Notes under the pieces: generated by a model
Databases searched by the model: none
What the model was told of the DNA's origin: nothing
Seen by the model: only the letters and a program-made list of their open reading frames with translations
In this document: piece by piece, positions 34,783 to 43,837 of the stretch
How the letters are laid out: every line of letters starts with the position of its first letter
Position numbering within the stretch: the first letter of the stretch is position 1
Assembly: GCA_031549325.1 (NCBI GenBank)
Contig: JAVBQA010000045.1
Span: 18,053-82,052 of the forward strand
DNA: 64,000 nucleotides
Direction: 5' to 3'
From: JAJDGF01 sp031549325
Lineage (GTDB): Bacteria; Bacillota; Clostridia; Christensenellales; Aristaeellaceae
Program-made: the position numbers and the translations under genes

Positions 34783-36087
34783 TTACATGCCGGTCTCCCG
34801 GTAATCCCTGAGCTTGGGCTGCTCCTCTTTCTCGCCAGGCAGACCGTTGATCGCCTCGCAATGATCGATGTCGATGGCGCTCTCGTGCTGAATGCTTGTC
34901 CACTTGGGCGGCCGGGTGAACAGGCTCACCAGGTTGGCGGGAATCCAGCTCAGCAAATAGATGCACATCAGGAAAAAGGTGGACAGTGTCACCTTGTTGA
35001 GCTTTTTTTCCATGGCGCCCAGGATGTACACAAACGCGATCCCGGCCAGCATCCCGCCGAGCAGCCCTGTGGCTGCCACGCCGATCGCCTGGTGCAGCCC
35101 GGCGACCGGATCCAACCGGATTCGAAGCACGCACACGGCGATGGTCAGAATGCTGGGCATCAGGCTGATCGCCTGAACATACATGCCCATGAACAGCAGC
35201 GCCAGATCCAGACAGTCCAGATCGCGCTCGAAGATGGCCTTCTTGAGGAGCTTTGTTAGATACAAATGCGCGCACTGCAGCGAGCCCGCACCCCAGCGCC
35301 TGCGCTGCACGAACGAATCTTTGAAGCTGGTGGGCTGTTCGTCGTAGATGACAGCATCCTCCATCCAGCCGATCCGATATCCGGCCAGCAGGCACTTGGC
35401 TGTATATTCCAGGTCTTCCGTTAAGGAAGTGACGTTGTAGCCGAGCTTGGCCAGCAGTTCCGCGCTGATCACGATGCCAGTGCCGTTCAGGTTGGTCGAC
35501 ATGCCGAGGTTGGCGCGGGACGCGTTGTATAGCCGGGACATAAACCAGAAGAACGTAGACGTGCAGCCGGCCACCCAGTTGCCGCCAGGATTCTTGCTGT
35601 CGCGGTAGGCTTGCGCAATGTGGTACCCGGCGCACAGCGCGTTGTTGGCGGCCTGCATAAAGCCAGCATCCACCAGGTTGTCCGCGTCGAAAATGCAGTA
35701 AGCGTCGTGCTTTGCCGCGCCTGGCAGCTCAAGCTGCTCGAACGCGAAGCGAAGCACCTCTCCCTTGGAGTGCACTTCCCGGTCACAATCGATGATCTTA
35801 GCGCCCGCGCGCTCGGCGGCGCCCCGGGTGTCGTCGCTGCAGTTGTTGACGATCACATAAATATCGTACAGCTCTCGCGGATACTGTTGCCTAACCAAGC
35901 TCTCGACAAGATAGCCGATCACCTTTTCTTCATTGCGCGCGGGCACCAGCGCCGCGATGCGCTTGCATGGGCGCGCATACGGATTGGGCCTGCGCTTGTG
36001 AAAGAAACCCGCAAGGGAGATGGCGGCAAAATATACGCCATACAACAGCGAGATCACCGTAAACACGAGCAATATAATGTAAAGCAA
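34783..36087 (-). CDS. membrane family 2 glycosyltransferase (QxxRW type)
   Basis: A 434-residue processive-type GT2. One N-terminal membrane helix precedes the catalytic domain: VPARNEEKVIGYLVESL, the DADN metal motif, TEDLEY as catalytic base region and QRRRWGAG for the QxxRW motif. Three or four C-terminal membrane helices follow, the cellulose/hyaluronan/poly-GlcNAc synthase layout. The product is unknown. It is the third gene after an ABC exporter and a CrtO-like acyltransferase, with gaps of about 37 bases, so it likely makes a lipid-linked or exported glycan in a shared pathway. Confidence 0.87.
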   Translation of the reverse strand: MLYIILLVFTVISLLYGVYFAAISLAGFFHKRRPNPYARPCKRIAALVPARNEEKVIGYLVESLVRQQYPRELYDIYVIVNNCSDDTRGAAERAGAKIIDCDREVHSKGEVLRFAFEQLELPGAAKHDAYCIFDADNLVDAGFMQAANNALCAGYHIAQAYRDSKNPGGNWVAGCTSTFFWFMSRLYNASRANLGMSTNLNGTGIVISAELLAKLGYNVTSLTEDLEYTAKCLLAGYRIGWMEDAVIYDEQPTSFKDSFVQRRRWGAGSLQCAHLYLTKLLKKAIFERDLDCLDLALLFMGMYVQAISLMPSILTIAVCVLRIRLDPVAGLHQAIGVAATGLLGGMLAGIAFVYILGAMEKKLNKVTLSTFFLMCIYLLSWIPANLVSLFTRPPKWTSIQHESAIDIDHCEAINGLPGEKEEQPKLRDYRETGM

Positions 36088-36124
36088 GGTTTGTGCACCT
36101 CAGGTTTCTAGCGTTCCGATTCCG

Positions 36125-36655
36125 TCAATGCGCATGCACCGCTTGCGCCGCAAGCGCGTTCATCTCGTTTTGTCTCTCCAGAAGCAGGATCAGCCGGGGC
36201 CGGTTGTACCGCTGAATTATGACAAACGGCACGTTTAGCAGGCAATACAGCAGCGCCGCAATCACGCCCGGATATCCATCCATGAGGATTAGATAGATCG
36301 GGCTGAGCAGGATCAGCATGTAGTGCACCAGCTCGGCCACGCAAGTCTCACGGATCAGATTGTCGATATAGTCCGCATCTCGAAACACGCTGATCCGTTT
36401 TTGAAACATCGTGCGGATGTAGCGGCTCATGTCGGGCAATCCGTCCTTCCAAAACTGGATGCGCAAACGGGTGTAGATCAGCCCGCCATCCTCCCACTTG
36501 AAGGACTTGTAGGGAAAGGCCTTATAATCGAAATTCTGTCTGGGCAACAGCTGCCCCAGAAAAAACGCCATCGGGCCAATCACGCAGCCGATAAAGATAC
36601 ATCGGAAGATCTGCCCAATGAACACGGGCAAGCTCAGCAGCAGTCGCCAAAACAT
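36125..36655 (-). CDS. CrtO-family acyltransferase-like membrane protein
   Basis: A 176-residue membrane protein. The C-terminal NVPFVIIQRYNRPRL motif, the IRETCVAELVHY segment and the FPYKSFKWEDGG N-terminal pattern match glycosyl-4,4'-diaponeurosporenoate acyltransferase CrtO of Staphylococcus aureus, which esterifies a fatty acid onto a sugar in staphyloxanthin synthesis. Three or four hydrophobic segments are visible. No carotenoid genes are in the window, so the acceptor here is probably another glycolipid. It lies between the ABC exporter and the GT2 gene in one direction. Confidence 0.75.
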   Translation of the reverse strand: MFWRLLLSLPVFIGQIFRCIFIGCVIGPMAFFLGQLLPRQNFDYKAFPYKSFKWEDGGLIYTRLRIQFWKDGLPDMSRYIRTMFQKRISVFRDADYIDNLIRETCVAELVHYMLILLSPIYLILMDGYPGVIAALLYCLLNVPFVIIQRYNRPRLILLLERQNEMNALAAQAVHAH

Positions 36656-36691
36656 TCTCTAGCCAAACCCTCCCCCTGAGTTTCCGTCACT

Positions 36692-38494
36692 TTATTGTAC
36701 CATATCGCGCGAATCGTTGCAATCGGTATTGTACATCTTGTACAGTTGAAAATAGATTCCCTGTTTTTCCATCAACTGGGCATGGGTGCCGGACTCCTCA
36801 ATCCCCTTGTCGGTGAGCACAAGGATCAGGTTGGCATTCCGGATGGTGGTCAGCCGGTGCGCGATGGTGAAGGTGGTCCTCCCCTTCATCAGGCGCTCAA
36901 GGGATTGCTGCACCATGCGCTCGGACTCGTTGTCCAGGGCGCTGGTTGCCTCATCCAGAATCAGCACCGGCGGGTTCTTCAGAAACACTCGCGCGATCGA
37001 CAATCGCTGCTTCTGCCCGCCTGACAGCCTGACGCCCCGCTCGCCCACATGGGTATCATATCCATCCGGCAGCTCCTGGATGAATTCGTGGGCGTCGGCC
37101 AGGCGGGCCGCTTCGATCACCTGCTCTCGCGATGCGCCCGGGCAGCCATATTCAATATTCTGCAGCACCGTGCCCGAGAACATATAAACGTCCTGATGCA
37201 CCATGCCGATGGCCTGGCGCAGCGAGTTCAGGGTCAGGCTCCTGATATCCCGGCCGTCCAGCAGGATGCGGCCGCTGGTCGGCTCGTAAAAGCGCGGCAG
37301 CAAATTGCACAGCGTGGTCTTTCCCCCGCCGCTCGGCCCCACCAGCGCCACGGATTCCCCCGCCTTCACCTTCAGATTGATGTCGGTCAGCACGTTACCC
37401 TCGCCGCTGCTGTAGGCGAAGGTCACGTGCTCAAAGCTGACGTCGCCCTTCACGCCTGTGATGTCCACGGCGCCCGGTTCATCCCGGATCTCCACCGGCA
37501 CATCCATCACTTCTGAGAAGCGCTCGATGCCGGTGATGCCGCGCTGGAACTGCTCGGCAAACTCCACGATGCGCCGGATCGATGTGAGCAGCGTCGTCAC
37601 ATACAGAAGATACGCAACCAGATCCGCCGGGGCGATGCTGCCCCTCTTCATGAACAGCGCGCCGATGACCACCACCAGGATGTACATCACGCCGTCAAAA
37701 AGCCGCGTCACCGAGTGAAATCCCGCCAGGCCATAGAACATCTGGCGCTTGATCCCCAAGAAAAACGTGTTGCCCTGCTCGAACTTTTTCTCTTCCACGC
37801 CCTCGTTGGCGTAGGACTTCACCACGCGGATGCCTTGCAAGCTGTCCTCCACCTGGGCGTTCAGCTCGCCTAGCTGGTGGCGGCTCTCTTGGAACGCGCG
37901 CCGGATACGCAGGTTGAATTTCGACGCAAAGTAAAGCATCAGCGGCAGCACCGCGAAGATGATCAGCGTAAGCGGCACGTTCATCGTGCACAGGATCGAA
38001 AAAGAGGCGATGATCTTGATCGCCGCGATGAAGAACTCCTCTGGGCAGTGGTGCGCGAACTCGGTCACGTCGTTTAGGTCGGTGGTGATCCTACTCATCA
38101 GCTGGCCGGTCTTGGCGTTGTCGTAGAACGAGTTCGAAAGCTGCTGCATATGGGCAAACAGGTCGCGCCGAAGATCGGTTTCGATGTAGGCGCCCATAAT
38201 GTGGCCGTTGCTGGTCATATAGTAGTTGGCAAAGGTGTCGATCACCCGCAGCGCCAGGTACAGCGCGCCGAGCCCCAGCACTGCCTGCACGGTGAGCGCG
38301 TGCAAGTCGGTCATGCCCATGTTCGTGATGTAGCGCACGATCAGCGGCAGCACCAGATCGCAGGCCGTGGTCAGCGCCGCGCAGAACAAATCCAGAACAA
38401 AAATCGGCAGATACGGCTTGAAATAAGGAATCAGCCGCCGTGTTAGCCCAATGGTCTGTTTGAGTTTCCGCTTTTGTGGTTGAGTGTTGCTCAT
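36692..38494 (-). CDS. ABC transporter, fused membrane and ATPase domains (exporter)
   Basis: A 600-residue half-size ABC exporter. The membrane domain (about residues 1-325) has six helices; the ATPase has Walker A GPSGGGKTT, Q-loop VHQDVYMFS, signature LSGGQKQRLSIARV, Walker B PVLILDEATSALD and H-loop IAHRL. It is MsbA/lipid-exporter or multidrug-type. ATG 38494 has GGGAGGAAGT upstream; longer starts overlap the promoter. It heads the three-gene cassette with the CrtO-like acyltransferase and GT2, suggesting export of a lipid or glycolipid, by inference only. Confidence 0.92.
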   Translation of the reverse strand: MSNTQPQKRKLKQTIGLTRRLIPYFKPYLPIFVLDLFCAALTTACDLVLPLIVRYITNMGMTDLHALTVQAVLGLGALYLALRVIDTFANYYMTSNGHIMGAYIETDLRRDLFAHMQQLSNSFYDNAKTGQLMSRITTDLNDVTEFAHHCPEEFFIAAIKIIASFSILCTMNVPLTLIIFAVLPLMLYFASKFNLRIRRAFQESRHQLGELNAQVEDSLQGIRVVKSYANEGVEEKKFEQGNTFFLGIKRQMFYGLAGFHSVTRLFDGVMYILVVVIGALFMKRGSIAPADLVAYLLYVTTLLTSIRRIVEFAEQFQRGITGIERFSEVMDVPVEIRDEPGAVDITGVKGDVSFEHVTFAYSSGEGNVLTDINLKVKAGESVALVGPSGGGKTTLCNLLPRFYEPTSGRILLDGRDIRSLTLNSLRQAIGMVHQDVYMFSGTVLQNIEYGCPGASREQVIEAARLADAHEFIQELPDGYDTHVGERGVRLSGGQKQRLSIARVFLKNPPVLILDEATSALDNESERMVQQSLERLMKGRTTFTIAHRLTTIRNANLILVLTDKGIEESGTHAQLMEKQGIYFQLYKMYNTDCNDSRDMVQ

Positions 38495-38525
38495 ACTTCC
38501 TCCCAAGGACATTCTGCCGCAATGC

Positions 38526-38554
38526 ATCATATCATATTTATTTCAACAATTCAA
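38526..38554 (-). promoter_or_regulatory. promoter of the ABC exporter-CrtO-GT2 cassette
   Basis: Minus strand TTGAAT (38549-38554), 17 bases, TATGAT (38526-38531). Confidence 0.65.
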
Positions 38555-38694
38555 CGCAAAAAGGCTTCTCTTTTATGGGCTTTTGTTTTGAATCTATTCA
38601 CAAATGGATGAAAAGGACTTCACAATTCTGCCATATGTCTGCATTATGATAGACGTATAAAATGAGTTAATGTGTTTTGGGAGGAATGGCAGTT

Positions 38695-40326
38695 ATGGGA
38701 AAGCGGAGCAAAACTGGCTGGATCAAGTGGGTGATTCTGGCGGTAGTGTTGGTGGTGCTGGCATATTTCGCCTGGCCCACGATCAGCGCCATGCTGAGCG
38801 GGAGTAACAGCGCGAACAACGGCGCGCGCCAGACAAATGCCAACGCCAATTTCGGCGCCATGGGCAATGCCCCAAGCGGCGAGGTCCAAAACAGCACGCG
38901 CAACACCACCGCCGTCAAGCGCGACAACCTGTCTGTCAGCGTGTCCGGCTCAGGCAAGGTGTCCCCCGCCGACACGCGCACGGTCTACAGCAAAACCAGC
39001 GGTCGCGTGGACGAGCTGTCCATCAGCGTTGGGGACGCGGTGAAGACGGGCGACGTGATGATGCGGCTGGCCAGCGACGACCTCAGCACCAACATCGCGA
39101 CGCTTCAGCGCACGCTTTTCGATACCCAGATCACCCTGGCGGATGTGCGCGATTCAGGCTCCACCTACAACATTTACGCACCCGCCGCAGGCCGCGTCAA
39201 GCTGATGAAGGCTGAAGAAGATGACGACGTGGCCATGCTGATGAAGCAGTACGGCTATCTGTGCGTCATCTCCCGCGATGGCAAGATGAAGGTCGAGTTC
39301 GAGCCGCAGGGCTCCGAGGCGCTCAATGTGGGCGACAAGGTGAATGTGCTGGTGAAGAACACCACGGTGCAGGGCACGGTGGATCAGCTGACCGGGCTTT
39401 CGGGGAAGGTTTCTGTCACCATCGACGACGATACCTATGATGTGGGCGAGCATGTCTCCGTCACCACGCTGCTGGGCGATCGCCTGGGCGAGGGCGCGCT
39501 GGATGTGAACATGCCCATCCCAGTCACCGGTATCGGCGGCACGGTCGAGAACATTTACTACGAGGACAACGACAAGGTCAGCTCGGGTTACCGCTTGTTC
39601 TACCTGACCGGGCGCACGCCGTCCTCCGAGCTGCAGCAGGCGCTGCTGGCCTACACCGAGGCCAAAGTCGCGCTGGACAATGCGCTGGATCAGCAGGAAG
39701 GGCTGGTGGTGCGCGCGCCAATGGATGGCGTCATCACTTCGGTGGACACCTCGCTGGGCGCCAAGCTCGAGGAAGGGGCGCAGGCGTTCTCTATCCAGAG
39801 CAACAACAACTTCAAGGTGATCGCCACCGTTGATGAGCTGGACATCGTGGGCGTCAAACCCGGCCAGAACGTGACCGTCGAGCTCGACGCCTATCCAAAC
39901 AAGGTGTTCAATGCCACCGTAACCAGTATTTCTGGCGTGGGCACTGTCGAGGGCGGCGTGGCCACCTATGAGGTGACCGTTCTGCTCTCGGGCAACGATG
40001 GCTTTATGGACGGCATGACGGCCAACATCGAGGTGCTAACCACCGACCGCAAGGACGCGCTCATGCTGCCGGTGGAGGCAATCTCCACCTCGAACGGACG
40101 CACCTACGTGACGCTGGTGGCGGGCGGTCAAACGCAGGTCGAGACCGGCGCTTCGGACGGCACCAACATCGAAATTCTCTCCGGCTTGAACGAGGGCGAC
40201 CAAGTCCTTCTCACGCGCACGGGCAACTCGGGAAGCACCGGCACCTACAATGGCGCCCAGACCAACCGCACCTTCGTCGGCGGCATGGGCGGCATGGGAG
40301 GCGGCGGCAACATGCCCAGGAATTAA
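38695..40326 (+). CDS. MacA-type membrane fusion (HlyD-family) protein
   Basis: A 543-residue periplasmic-adaptor-like protein anchored by one N-terminal helix (about residues 11-30), followed by an Asn/Gly-rich linker. The two half-lipoyl motifs (around VDELSISVGDAVKTGDVMM and VVRAPMDGVITSVDTSLGAKL) and the barrel domain place it with MacA/HlyD. The C-terminus is Gly/Met-rich (GGMGGMGGGGNMPRN). In Gram-positive bacteria such proteins serve ABC exporters of peptides or drugs without an outer-membrane partner. The ATG at 38695 lies 10 bases after GGGAGG. A weak TTCACA-17-CATTAT promoter (38619-38647) may drive it. Confidence 0.9.
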   Translation: MGKRSKTGWIKWVILAVVLVVLAYFAWPTISAMLSGSNSANNGARQTNANANFGAMGNAPSGEVQNSTRNTTAVKRDNLSVSVSGSGKVSPADTRTVYSKTSGRVDELSISVGDAVKTGDVMMRLASDDLSTNIATLQRTLFDTQITLADVRDSGSTYNIYAPAAGRVKLMKAEEDDDVAMLMKQYGYLCVISRDGKMKVEFEPQGSEALNVGDKVNVLVKNTTVQGTVDQLTGLSGKVSVTIDDDTYDVGEHVSVTTLLGDRLGEGALDVNMPIPVTGIGGTVENIYYEDNDKVSSGYRLFYLTGRTPSSELQQALLAYTEAKVALDNALDQQEGLVVRAPMDGVITSVDTSLGAKLEEGAQAFSIQSNNNFKVIATVDELDIVGVKPGQNVTVELDAYPNKVFNATVTSISGVGTVEGGVATYEVTVLLSGNDGFMDGMTANIEVLTTDRKDALMLPVEAISTSNGRTYVTLVAGGQTQVETGASDGTNIEILSGLNEGDQVLLTRTGNSGSTGTYNGAQTNRTFVGGMGGMGGGGNMPRN

Positions 40327-40351
40327 TGCGCCAGGAAGGAGGGATCCACCC

Positions 40352-41052
<701 letters not shown>

Positions 41053-41056
<4 letters not shown>

Positions 41057-42219
41057 AGATCATGCAGGCGCTGAAAATGGCGCTGAAATCCATCGCCAGC
41101 AACAAAATGCGCTCCTTCCTCACGATGCTGGGCATCATCATCGGCGTGTTGTCGGTTACAGTGCTGGTGGGCTTGGCGCAGGGCGCCACCAACGACATCA
41201 ACACCCAGATGTCGTCGCTGGGCACCAACATGCTGACTGTCAGCATGCGAGGCCGGCGCACCATCAATTTGAAGCTGGACGAGGTCATGGCGCTGCGCGG
41301 CCAGAACGGCATCGACACGACCGCGCCGCTGATCACCTCAAATCTGACCGTCAAGGCGGGCGTGAACACGCATGAAACCTCCGTCGAGGGCACAACCGAC
41401 GGCTACGACAAAATCCGCCAGTACGAGATCGCCGAAGGCCGCTTTCTAACCGAGGCCGACATTGCAAGCCGAAACGCGGTGTGCGTCGTGGGCGTCACAG
41501 TGGCCGACGAGCTGTTCGGCCAGCGCCACGTGGTGGGCGAGGAAATCAACATCGACGGGCGCAAGTATCAGGTGGTCGGCGTGTATGCGGAAAAGGGCTC
41601 CATGATGGGCGTCTCTCAGGACGATCGCGTCACCATACCCTTCACGCTGGCCCAGCGCACTTTCCGCAACACCAGCATCAACCAGTTCTTCGCCAACACG
41701 GTGAACGAGGAAAGCGTGGACGGAGCCGTGGCCGCGCTCGAAGACTTTATGCAAAAAAAGACCAACGACGAGGACGCCTACAATGTGAACAACCAAGCGC
41801 AGCTGCTCGAGACGCTTAACGAAATGCTGGGCACGATGACGCTGCTCCTGGCGGGAATCGCGGGCATCTCTCTGCTGGTGGGCGGCATCGGCATCATGAA
41901 CATCATGCTGGTGTCGGTGTCCGAACGCACGCGCGAGATCGGCATCCGCAAAGCCATTGGCGCGCAGCGGCTCGACATCATGCTGCAGTTCATCATCGAG
42001 GCGGTGGCGATCTCCATCACCGGCGGTTTGATCGGCCTGGGGCTCGGCTTCGCGGTGAAGTTCTTCGTCGCGCCAATGATCGGTCTGCCGATGAGCATCT
42101 CCACCACCGTGGCATTGCTGGCCCTCGGATTCTCCATCGTGATCGGCGTGCTTTTTGGTTCCTACCCCGCGAACAAGGCCGCGAAATTGCTGCCCATCGA
42201 GGCGCTGCGCTACGAGTAA
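41053..42219 (+). CDS. MacB-type ABC permease
   Basis: A 388-residue permease: N-terminal helix (MRSFLTMLGIIIGVLSVTVLV), large extracellular MacB core domain (about residues 45-260), then three C-terminal helices with the conserved ERTREIGIRKAIGA loop. MacB-family proteins move substrates across the envelope by mechanotransmission and often confer resistance to antimicrobial peptides or macrolides. Substrate unknown. It ends before a strong terminator. Confidence 0.94.
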
Positions 42220-42261
42220 AGCCGAAGCTTCACGGTTTTGCTATACATCCCCCAACAGTGT

Positions 42262-42295
42262 AGAAAAGGAGCAGGCGTCGCGCCTGCTCCTTTTC
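42262..42295. terminator. bidirectional terminator after the MacAB-like operon
   Basis: A 15-16-bp nearly perfect stem (from 42262 to 42295) with a 3-base loop and flanking A/T runs serves the converging MacB and CBS genes. Confidence 0.85.
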
Positions 42296-42318
42296 TGTGC
42301 AGTACCGGCTATATTTGA

Positions 42319-43029
42319 TTAATCGGCTCTAAGCACATCCCACGGCGTGATCATCCCCAGCAGCGGCTGCTCAGCCTCGCCATCCGGCGTGATGAACAGT
42401 GCAGCCAGGCGCTTGCCATCCTTCTTGATGCGCTCAAACTCGACCTTCACATCGGCGTAGGTCGCGTGCGCGTCGACAAATCCGTAGCACTCCTGGGTAT
42501 GTTTATCGATGGGCAGCCACTGAAGAAAATCGCGCACGCGCGTCTGTGGGTTGATCCCTTTGTCGCCCGTGTCCCGAATGCAATAGCTGAATACCGTGCC
42601 CATGCTGAACACGCCCACAAGCGCGCCTTTCCCCAGCACCGGCACATGGGAAAAGCCGCGCTTCTCCATGGCGCGCATGACCTCCAGCACCCGCTGCCCA
42701 AGGTCAGCCCACAGCAACTGGTCTGACGGAGTGGCAAAATGCATCGCCAGCGGCGGGCGATTGGCGTACTCGATGACCTCATCCATCATCTCAATCAGCG
42801 CCTGGGAGGCTTCGATCACCGGATGCCCGCCCAGGTCTGCGTTGTGCGTCAGGATGTTTCGTACCTCGCGGCACAGATTCAGCTGGTCGCGCACCGGCAG
42901 ACTCTCGGTATCGGCCAGATACTCCATCACGATGCTGACATTGGTGCGCTTGTGGCCCAGATACTTCTGTTCCAGCTGCTCCTCCAGCACGCGGTAACGC
43001 TTCAGAAACTCTTCATTGCGCAAAGGCAA
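42319..43029 (-). CDS. CBS-domain protein
   Basis: A 236-residue cytoplasmic protein. The N-terminal about 85 residues are helical (RNILTHNADLGGHPVI region), and two CBS motifs follow (ending FSHVPVLGKGALVGVFSMG and RLAALFITPDGEAEQPLLGMITPWDV). CBS pairs bind adenine nucleotides and act as sensors. The start is TTG at 43029 with GAGGTG just upstream. The gene is alone between terminator and the uridine kinase promoter region. No effector domain is apparent. Confidence 0.8.
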   Translation of the reverse strand: MPLRNEEFLKRYRVLEEQLEQKYLGHKRTNVSIVMEYLADTESLPVRDQLNLCREVRNILTHNADLGGHPVIEASQALIEMMDEVIEYANRPPLAMHFATPSDQLLWADLGQRVLEVMRAMEKRGFSHVPVLGKGALVGVFSMGTVFSYCIRDTGDKGINPQTRVRDFLQWLPIDKHTQECYGFVDAHATYADVKVEFERIKKDGKRLAALFITPDGEAEQPLLGMITPWDVLRAD

Positions 43030-43082
43030 TCACCTCAATTCACATCATATCACGAATTCAACACCAGCGGCAAGCCCAACCC

Positions 43083-43111
43083 TTGCGCATTCCCCGATTT
43101 TCCATTATACT
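43083..43111 (+). promoter_or_regulatory. promoter of the uridine kinase-like gene
   Basis: TTGCGC (43083-43088), 17 bases, TATACT (43106-43111). Confidence 0.6.
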
Positions 43112-43139
43112 ATATGGCAACGGAACGGGGGTGGTTTCC

Positions 43140-43751
43140 ATGCTGACCATCGGAATTTGCGGCGCCAGCGGCAGCGGCAAGTCCACGCTAGCCAAAGCGC
43201 TTTACGAGAGCATTCTGCAAAAGAGCGTCATGATTACCCAGGACTGCTATTACAAGGATCATTCCGATCTGCCCTTCTCAGAGCGTGAACGCATCAACTA
43301 TGATGAGCCGGACGCCTTTGAGCATGACCTGCTCTATCGCGATATCCTGGATCTCACCCAGGGAAAGCCCATCACCACCAAGGGATACGATTACACAAAC
43401 CATCTGCGCGCCGATAGCGACGCGCTGATCTATCCTGAAAAGGTGCTGATTTTCGAAGGCATTCACGCGTTCTACGATCCGATGCTCCGGAACATCCTGG
43501 ACTTCAAGCTGTATGTGCAGGTGGATCCGGACATCTGCCTGCTCAGACGCGTGCGCCGCGACATCAACAAGCGCGGGCGCCACATCGACGGCATCGCCGA
43601 GCAGTACCTGTCCACCGTCAAGCCCATGTACGACAAGCACATTCGCGGCTATATGGAGCACGCCGACGTGATTGTGGCGGGCGGCGGCAAGAATAAGAAG
43701 ATCGTGGATGTGCTGGCGCACTACATCAACTCGGGATTGGTGAATCCGTAA
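43140..43751 (+). CDS. udk: uridine kinase-like P-loop kinase
   Basis: A 203-residue P-loop kinase of the phosphoribulokinase/uridine kinase family: Walker A GASGSGKST, QDCYYKDHSDLP, YDEPDAFEHDLL and IFEGIHAFYDPML motifs are the uridine-cytidine kinase set. It phosphorylates uridine or cytidine in salvage. GGGGGTGG precedes the ATG. The stop codon TAA overlaps the ribosome site of the following 18-codon ORF, so all three ORFs to 45127 may share a transcript. Confidence 0.9.
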   Translation: MLTIGICGASGSGKSTLAKALYESILQKSVMITQDCYYKDHSDLPFSERERINYDEPDAFEHDLLYRDILDLTQGKPITTKGYDYTNHLRADSDALIYPEKVLIFEGIHAFYDPMLRNILDFKLYVQVDPDICLLRRVRRDINKRGRHIDGIAEQYLSTVKPMYDKHIRGYMEHADVIVAGGGKNKKIVDVLAHYINSGLVNP

Positions 43752-43765
43752 AGGAGTATCCCATC

Positions 43766-43822
43766 ATGGCCGCGTCCGTGCGCTTGCGCAAGCGCACAGT
43801 ATTCCCCGAACAACTCATTTGA
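43766..43822 (+). CDS. putative 18-residue leader peptide before the efflux gene
   Basis: ATG 43766 to TGA 43822 encodes MAASVRLRKRTVFPEQLI. An AAGGAG ribosome site (43751-43756) lies 9 bases before the ATG. A perfect 20-base palindrome (43778-43797) covers codons V5 to T11. The RLR and following KR match the +X+ (Arg/Lys-x-Arg/Lys) motif at which macrolide-bound ribosomes stall, as in ErmDL. The stop lies 1-2 bases before the GGAGG of the MFS pump gene. A leader peptide controlling the pump is inferred; it could also be a chance ORF. Confidence 0.5.
   Translation: MAASVRLRKRTVFPEQLI
43778..43797 (+). repeat. perfect 20-base palindrome inside the leader ORF
   Basis: Ten bases at 43778-43787 are the exact reverse complement of 43788-43797. 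As RNA it could fold with a small loop after opening central pairs. No T-run follows, so it is not an intrinsic terminator. TCCGT (43775-43779) could alternatively pair with ACGGA (43822-43826) at the pump gene's ribosome site. Confidence 0.7.
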
Positions 43823-43837
43823 CGGAGGTACGTTTCC

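Noticed and set aside
38604..38660. 18-codon ORF (MDEKDFTILPYVCIMIDV) upstream of the MacA-like gene
   Set aside because: No ribosome site, and it overlaps the probable promoter of that gene.
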